Assembly (NCBI GenBank): GCA_032622095.1
Contig: CP136069.1
Location: forward strand, 109,024,278 to 109,088,277
DNA: 64,000 bases
Reading direction: 5' to 3'
From: Siphonodentalium dalli
Taxonomy: Eukaryota; Mollusca; Scaphopoda; Gadilida; Siphonodentaliidae
Of the stretch, positions 56,736 through 64,000 are shown one piece after another. Below the pieces are notes generated by a model that did no database searches, had not been told where the DNA came from, and saw only the letters and a list, made by a program, of their open reading frames with translations. Made by a program: the position numbers and the translations under genes. Every line of letters begins with the position of its first letter. Position 1 is the first letter of the stretch.

Positions 56736-59700
56736 TAAAAGTAGGACCTGTAGCCCATGCTAAAAGATTTAGTCATACAAAGAGTAAAATCCAAGATGGC
56801 TGCTGGCGGCCATGTTTTTTGGCCGAATGACCCCAAAATGACTCGTTCCCATCTACATGTCATTATTAACATTCTTGACAAATTTTATTATGATCAGACT
56901 AAAAGTAGGACCTGTAGCCCGTGCTAAAGGATTTAGTCATACAAAGAGTAAAATCCAAGATGGCTGGTGGCGACCATGTTTTTTGGCCGAATGACCCCAA
57001 AATTACTCGTTCCCATCTACATGTCATTTTTAATATCCATGACAAATTTTATGATGATCAGACTAAAGGTACGACCTGCAGCCCGTGCTAAAGAATTTAG
57101 TCATACAAAGAGTAAAATCCAAGATGGCTGCTGGTGGCCATGTTTTTTGGCCGAATGACCCCAAAATTACTCGTTCCCATCTACATGTCAATATTATCAT
57201 CCATGACAAATTTCATGATGATCAGACGAACAGTACGACCTGTGGCCTGTGCTAATGGATTAAATTTTGAAATCCAAGATGGCCACTGGCGGCCATGTTT
57301 TTTTGTCCGAATGACCCCAAAATGACTCGTTCCCATCTAAATTCCAATTTCAACAGCCATGACAAATTTTATGATGATTAGACTAAAGGTTTTTTGGCCG
57401 AATGACCCCAAAATTACTCGTACCCATCTGCATGTCATTGTTAACATCCATGACAAATTTTATGATGATCAGATTAAAGGTACGACCTGCAGCCCGTGCT
57501 AAAGAATTTAGTCATACAAAGAGTAAAATCCAAGATGGCTGCTGGCGGCCATGTTTTTTGGCCGAATGACCCCAAAATTACGCGTTCCCATCTACATGTA
57601 AATATTATCATCCATGACAAATTTCATGATGATCAGACGAACAGTACGACCTGTGGCCCGTGCTAATGGATTAAATTTTTAAATCCAAGATGGCCGCTGG
57701 CGGTCATGTTTTTTGTCCGAATGACCCCAATATGACTCGTTCCCATCTACATGTCATTATTAACATTCATGACAAGTTTTATGATGATCAGACTAAAGGT
57801 ACGACCTGTAGCCCGTGCTAAAGGATTTGGTCATACAAAGAGTAAAATTCAAGATGGCTGCTGGCGGCCATGTTTTTTGGCCGAATGACCCCAAAATGAC
57901 TCGTTCCCATCTACATGTCATTATTAACATTCTTGACAAATTTTATTACCGGTATGATCAGACTAAAAGTAGGACCTGTAGCCCATGCTAAAGGATTTAG
58001 TCATACAAAGAGTAAAATCCAAGATGGCTGCTGGCGGCCATGTTTTTTGGCCGAATGACCCCAAAATGACTCGTTCCCATCTACATGTCATTATTAACAT
58101 TCTTGACAAATTTTATTATGATCAGACTAAAAGTAGGACCTGTAGCCCGTGCTAAAGGATTTAGTCATACAAAGAGTAAAATCCAAGATGGCTGCTGGCG
58201 GCCATGTTTTTTGGCCGAATGACCCCAAAATGACTCGTTCCCATCTACATGTCATTATTAACATTCTTGACAAATTTTATTATGATCAGACTAAAAGTAG
58301 GACCTGTAGCCCGTGCTAAAGGATTTAGTCATACAAAGAGTAAAATCCAAGATGGCTGCTGGCGACCATGTTTTTTGGCCGAATGACCCCAAAATTACTC
58401 GTTCCCATCTACATGTCAATATTATCATCCATGACAAATTTCATGATGATCAGACGAACAGTACGACCTGTGGCCCGTGCTAATGGATTAAATTTTGAAA
58501 TCCAAGATGGCCACTGGTGGCCATGTTTTTTGTCCGAATGACCCCAAAATGACTCGTTCCCATCTACATTCCAATTTCAACAGCCATGACAAATTTTATG
58601 ATGATTAGACTAAAGGTTTTTTGGCCGAATGACCCCAAAATTACTCGTTCCCATCTACATGTCAATATTAACATCCGTGACAAATTTCATGATGATCAGA
58701 CGAACAGTACGACCTGTGGCCCATGCTAATGGATTAAATTTTGAAATCCAAGATGGCCGCTGGCGGCCATGTTTTTTGTCCGAATGACCCCAAAATGACT
58801 CATTCCCATTTACATTCCAATATCAACAGCCATGACAAATTTTATGATGATCAGATTAAAGGTACGACCTGCAGCCCGTGCTGAAGAATTTAGTCATACA
58901 AAGAGTAAAATCCAAGATGGCTGCTGGCGGTCATGTTATTTGGCCGAATGACCCCAAAATTACTCGTTCCCATATACATGTCAATATTATCATCCATGAC
59001 AAATTTCATGATGATCAGACGAACAGTACGACCTGTGGCCCGTGCTAATGGATTAAATTTTTAAATCCAAGATGGCCACTGGTGGCCATGTTTTTTGTCC
59101 GAATGACCCCAAAATGACTCGTTCCCATCTACAATCCAATTTCAACAACCATGACAAATTTTATGATGATCAGACTAAAGGTACGACCTGTAGCCCGTGC
59201 TAAAGGATTTAGTCATACAAAGAGTAAAATCCAAGATGGCTGCTGGCGGCCATGTTTTTCGGCCGAATGACCCCAATATGACTCGTTCCCATCTACATGT
59301 CATTATTAACATTCATGACAAATTTCATGATGATCAGACTAAAGGTACAACCTGTAGCCCGTGCTAAAGGATTTATTCATACAAAGAGTAAAATCCAAGA
59401 TGGCTGCTGGCGACCATGTTTTTTGGCCGAATGACCCCAAAATTACTCGTTCCCATCTGCATGTCATTGTTAACATTCATGACAAATTTTATGATGATCA
59501 GATTAAAGGTACGACCTGCAGCCCGTGCTAAAGAATTTAGTCATACAAAGAGTAAAATCCAAGATGGCTGCTGGCGGCCATGTTTTTTGGCCGAATGACC
59601 CCAAAATTACGCGTTCCCATCTACATGTCAATATTATCATCCATGACAAATTTCATGATGATCAGACGAACAGTACGACCTGTGGCCCGTGCTAATGGAT

Positions 59701-62700
59701 TAAATTTTTAAATCCAAGATGGCCGCTGGCGGTCATGTTTTTTGTCCGAATGACCCCAATATGACTCGTTCCCATCTACATGTCATTATTAACATTCTTG
59801 ACAAATTTTATGATGATCAGACTAAAGGTACGACCTGTAGCCCGTGCTAAAGGATTTAGTCATACAAAGAGTAAAATCCAAGATGGCTGCTGGCGGCCAT
59901 GTTTTCTGGCCGAATGACCCCAAAATGACTCGTTCCCATCTACATGTCATTATTAACATTCTTGACAAATTTTATTACCGGTATGATCAGACTAAAAGTA
60001 GGACCTGTAGCCCATGCTAAAAGATTTAGTCATACAAAGAGTAAAATCCAAGATGGCTGCTGGCGGCCATGTTTTTCGGCCGAATGACCCCAATATGACT
60101 CGTTCCCATCTACATGTCATTATTAACATTCATGACAAATTTCATGATGATCAGACTAAAGGTACAACCTGTAGCCCGTGCTAAAGGATTTATTCATACA
60201 AAGAGTAAAATCCAAGATGGCTGCTGGCGACCATGTTTTTTGGCCGAATGACCCCAAAATTACTCGTTCCCATCTGCATGTCATTGTTAACATTCATGAC
60301 AAATTTTATGATGATCAGATTAAAGGTACGACCTGCAGCCCGTGCTAAAGAATTTAGTCATACAAAGAGTAAAATCCAAGATGGCTGCTGGCGGCCATGT
60401 TTTTTGGCCGAATGACCCCAAAATTACGCGTTCCCATCTACATGTCAATATTATCATCCATGACAAATTTCATGATGATCAGACGAACAGTACGACCTGT
60501 GGCCCGTGCTAATGGATTAAATTTTTAAATCCAAGATGGCCGCTGGCGGTCATGTTTTTTGTCCGAATGACCCCAATATGACTCGTTCCCATCTACATGT
60601 CATTATTAACATTCTTGACAAATTTTATGATGATCAGACTAAAGGTACGACCTGTAGCCCGTGCTAAAGGATTTAGTCATACAAAGAGTAAAATCCAAGA
60701 TGGCTGCTGGCGGCCATGTTTTCTGGCCGAATGACCCCAAAATGACTCGTTCCCATCTACATGTCATTATTAACATTCTTGACAAATTTTATTACCGGTA
60801 TGATCAGACTAAAAGTAGGACCTGTAGCCCATGCTAAAAGATTTAGTCATACAAAGAGTAAAATCCAAGATGGCTGCTGGCGGCCATGTTTTTTGGCCGA
60901 ATGACCCCAAAATGACTCGTTCCCATCTACATGTCATTATTAACATTCTTGACAAATTTTATTATGATCAGACTAAAAGTAGGACCTGTAGCCCGTGCTA
61001 AAGGATTTAGTCATACAAAGAGTAAAATCCAAGATGGCTGCTGGCGACCATGTTTTTTGGCCGAATGACCCCAAAATTACTCGTTCCCATCTACATGTCA
61101 TTTTTAATATCCATGACAAATTTAATGATGATCAGACTAAAGGTACGACCTGCAGCCCGTGCTAAAGAATTTAGTCATACAAAGAGTAAAATCCAAGATG
61201 GCTGCTGGCGGCCATGTTTTTTGGCCGAATGACCCCAAAATTACTCGTTCCCATCTACATGTCAATATTATCATCCATGACAAATTTCATGATGATCAGA
61301 CGAACAGTACGACCTGTGGCCTGTGCTAATGGATTAAATTTTGAAATCCAAGATGGCCACTGGCGGCCATGTTTTTTGTCCGAATGACCCCAAAATGACT
61401 CGTTCCCATCTAAATTCCAATTTCAACAGCCATGACAAATTTTATGATGATTAGACTAAAGGTTTTTTGGCCGAATGACCCCAAAATTACTCGTACCCAT
61501 CTGCATGTCATTGTTAACATCCATGACAAATTTTATGATGATCAGATTAAAGGTACGACCTGCAGCCCGTGCTAAAGAATTTAGTCATACAAAGAGTAAA
61601 ATCCAAGATGGCTGCTGGCGGCCATGTTTTTTGGCCGAATGACCCCAAAATTACGCGTTCCCATCTACATGTAAATATTATCATCCATGACAAATTTCAT
61701 GATGATCAGACGAACAGTACGACCTGTGGCCCGTGCTAATGGATTAAATTTTTAAATCCAAGATGGCCGCTGGCGGTCATGTTTTTTGTCCGAATGACCC
61801 CAATATGACTCGTTCCCATCTACATGTCATTATTAACATTCATGACAAATTTTATGATGATCCGACTAAAGGTACGACCTGTAGCCCGTGCTAAAGGATT
61901 TGGTCATACAAAGAGTAAAATTCAAGATGGCTGCTGGCGGCCATGTTTTTTGGCCGAATGACCCCAAAATGACTCGTTCCCATCTACATGTCATTATTAA
62001 CATTCTTGACAAATTTTATTACCGGTATGATCAGACTAAAAGTAGGACCTGTAGCCCATGCTAAAGGATTTAGTCATACAAAGAGTAAAATCCAAGATGG
62101 CTGCTGGCGGCCATGTTTTTTGGCCGAATGACCCCAAAATGACTCGTTCCCATCTACATGTCATTATTAACATTCTTGACAAATTTTATTATGATCAGAC
62201 TAAAAGTAGGACCTGTAGCCCGTGCTAAAGGATTTAGTCATACAAAGAGTAAAATCCAAGATGGCTGCTGGCGGCCATGTTTTTTGGCCGAATGACCCCA
62301 AAATGACTCGTTCCCATCTACATGTCATTATTAACATTCTTGACAAATTTTATTATGATCAGACTAAAAGTAGGACCTGTAGCCCGTGCTAAAGGATTTA
62401 GTCATACAAAGAGTAAAATCCAAGATGGCTGCTGGCGACCATGTTTTTTGGCCGAATGACCCCAAAATTACTCGTTCCCATCTACATGTCATTTTTAATA
62501 TCCCTGACAAATTTTATGATGATCAGACGAAAGGTACGACCTGCAGCCCGTGCTAAAGAATTTAGTCATACAAAGAGTAAAATCCAAGATGGCTGCTGGC
62601 GGCCATGTTTTTTGGCCGAATGACCCCAAAATTACTCGTTCCCATCTACATGTCAATATTATCATCCATGACAAATTTCATGATGATCAGACGAACAGTA

Positions 62701-64000
62701 CGATCTGTGGCCCGTGCTAATGGATTAAATTTTGAAATCCAAGATGGCCACTGGCGGCCATGTTTTTTGTCCGAATGACCCCAAAATGACTCGTTCCCCA
62801 TCTACATTCCAATTTCAACAGCCATGACAAATTTATGATGATTAGACTAAAGGTTTTTTGGCCGAATGACCCCAAAATTACTCGTACCCATCTGCATGTC
62901 ATTGTTAACATCCATGACAAATTTTATGATGATCAGATTAAAGGTACGACCTGCAGCCCGTGCTAAAGAATTTAGTCATACAAAGAGTAAAATCCAAGAT
63001 GGCTGCTGGCGGCCATGTTTTTTGGCCGAATGACCCCAAAATTACGCGTTCCCATCTACATGTAAATATTATCATCCATGACAAATTTCATGATGATCAG
63101 ATTAAAGGTACGACCTGCAGCCCGTGCTAAAGAATTTAGTCATACAAAGAGTAAAATCCAAGATGGCTGCTGGCGGCCATGTTTTTTGGCCGAATGACCC
63201 CAAAATGACTCGTTCCCATCTACATGTCATTATTAACATTCTTGACAAATTTTATTATGATCAGACTAAAAGTAGGACCTGTAGCCCGTGCTAAAGGATT
63301 TAGTCATACAAAGAATAAAATCCAAGATGGCTGCTGGCGACCATGTTTTTTGGCCGAATGACCCCAAAATTACTCGTTCCTATCTACATGTCATTTTTAA
63401 TATCCATGACAAATTTTATGATGATCAGACTAAAGGTACGACCTGCAGCCCGTGCTAAAGAATTTAGTCATACAAAGAGTAAAATCCAAGATGGCTGCTG
63501 GCGGCCATGTTTTTTGGCCGAATGACCCCAAAATTACTCGTTCCCATCTACATGTCAATATTATCATCCATGACAAATTTCATGATGATCAGACGAACAG
63601 TACGACCTGTGGCCCGTGCTAATGGATTAAATTTTGAAATCCAAGATGGCCACTGGTGGCCATGTTTTTTGTCCGAATGACCCCAAAATGACTCGTTCCC
63701 ATCTACATTCCAATTTCAACAGCCATGACAAATTTTATGATGATTAGACTAAAGGTTTTTTGGCCGAATGACCCCAAAATTACTCGTACCCATCTGCATG
63801 TCATTGTTAACATCCATGACAAATTTTATGATGATCAGATTAAAGGTACGACCTGCAGCCCGTGCTAAAGAATTTAGTCATACAAAGAGTAAAATCCAAG
63901 ATGGCTGCTGGCGGCCATGTTTTTTGGCCGAATGACCCCAAAATTACGCGTTCCCATCTACATGTAAATATTATCATCCATGACAAATTTCATGATGATC
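56736..64000 (-). repeat. 164 bp satellite, large minus array, part 2
   Basis: Continues past the window edge. Long segments repeat at fixed offsets: 56741-58390 with 60815-62460 (4073-4074); 54061-54929 with 59128 (5067) and again 817 further on; 52021-53480 with 61744-63203 (9723). All 60-codon frames starting MFFGRMTPK are satellite translations, not genes. Confidence 0.95.

Larger units (their letters stand above)
35529..64000 (+). other. Probable ATP6V1H intron or 3' flank, at least 28 kb
   Basis: No later ATP6V1H exon is visible. The stretch is filled with nested repeats, Penelope-like remains and the large minus-oriented satellite. It may be one very long intron, or the assembly may be interrupted here. 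Confidence 0.45.

Noticed and set aside
52718-63525. A repeated 60-residue open frame (MFFGRMTPK...) found many times on the plus strand, and similar frames on the minus strand at 1-6 kb
   Set aside because: They are translations of the 164 bp satellite unit; 164 is not a multiple of three and each frame stops within about one unit.
35529-64000. The next ATP6V1H exon
   Set aside because: I looked for sequence encoding the expected C-terminal helices and found none I could support.
1-64000. tRNA and rRNA genes
   Set aside because: No cloverleaf with A and B boxes and no rRNA-like segment was recognised by eye; a covariance search would be decisive.

Overview
The window is eukaryotic DNA, almost certainly from an invertebrate animal and most likely a marine bivalve mollusc. 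The evidence is a split animal gene with normal GT-AG introns, no bacterial-style gene packing, and a repeat landscape I associate with molluscs: elements opening TTTTTAGCTCACC, TATACCCGCC or TATGTGTACCC, CGTCCGTC-rich leaders, and 155-170 bp core repeats like those of bivalve 'pearl'/Helentron-type elements. The species cannot be named from sequence alone.

Host gene. The only host gene I can support is a V-ATPase subunit H (ATP6V1H) gene on the plus strand. Three consecutive internal exons lie at 18034-18118, 22187-22365 and 35402-35528, with compatible phases and consensus splice sites. Upstream and downstream exons were not found. The introns are about 4.1 kb and 13.0 kb; if the gene continues, the next is at least 28 kb. 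Nearly everything else in the window is intronic or flanking repeat.

Layout. 1-7640: plus-oriented 164 bp satellite in three blocks. 7641-15745: a small TTAA-flanked MITE, a TTTTTAGCTCACC-family element interrupted by other insertions (including a 2.2 kb inverted-repeat element at 11369-13563), then an older satellite copy. 15746-18033: palindrome-rich DNA with a 100 bp perfect palindrome and a piggyBac-like MITE carrying a palindrome built of palindromes. 18034-22365: two ATP6V1H exons around a full TTTTTAGCTCACC element. 22394-23457: satellite. 23458-31110: crossing pairs of inverted repeats, most with short subterminal tandem repeats, plus a Mutator-like element inside the 3' end of a LINE. 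32436-34075: satellite abutting a broken Ty3/gypsy reverse transcriptase. 35402-41204: third exon, then core-repeat elements, a minisatellite and a 268 bp tandem duplication. 41205-51743: Penelope-like element remains split by a nested pair of core-repeat elements, and a tandem duplication whose second copy lost 5.3 kb. 51813-64000: a minus-oriented 164 bp satellite array with multi-kb higher-order duplications and a 1.8 kb composite transposon-like insertion.

How the parts relate. At least five repeat families share one plan: a T-rich start with an imperfect palindrome, a CGTCCGTC-rich leader, then tandem core repeats of 154-169 bp. Two of the families, seen in six and five copies, also end in a short hairpin plus a 5-nt tail. 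The cores share a motif resembling AATTTGGTNTGGATGTT. The large 164 bp satellite therefore looks like the expanded core of a mobile element rather than an independent satellite. All coordinates and comparisons were made by eye, without alignments or database searches.
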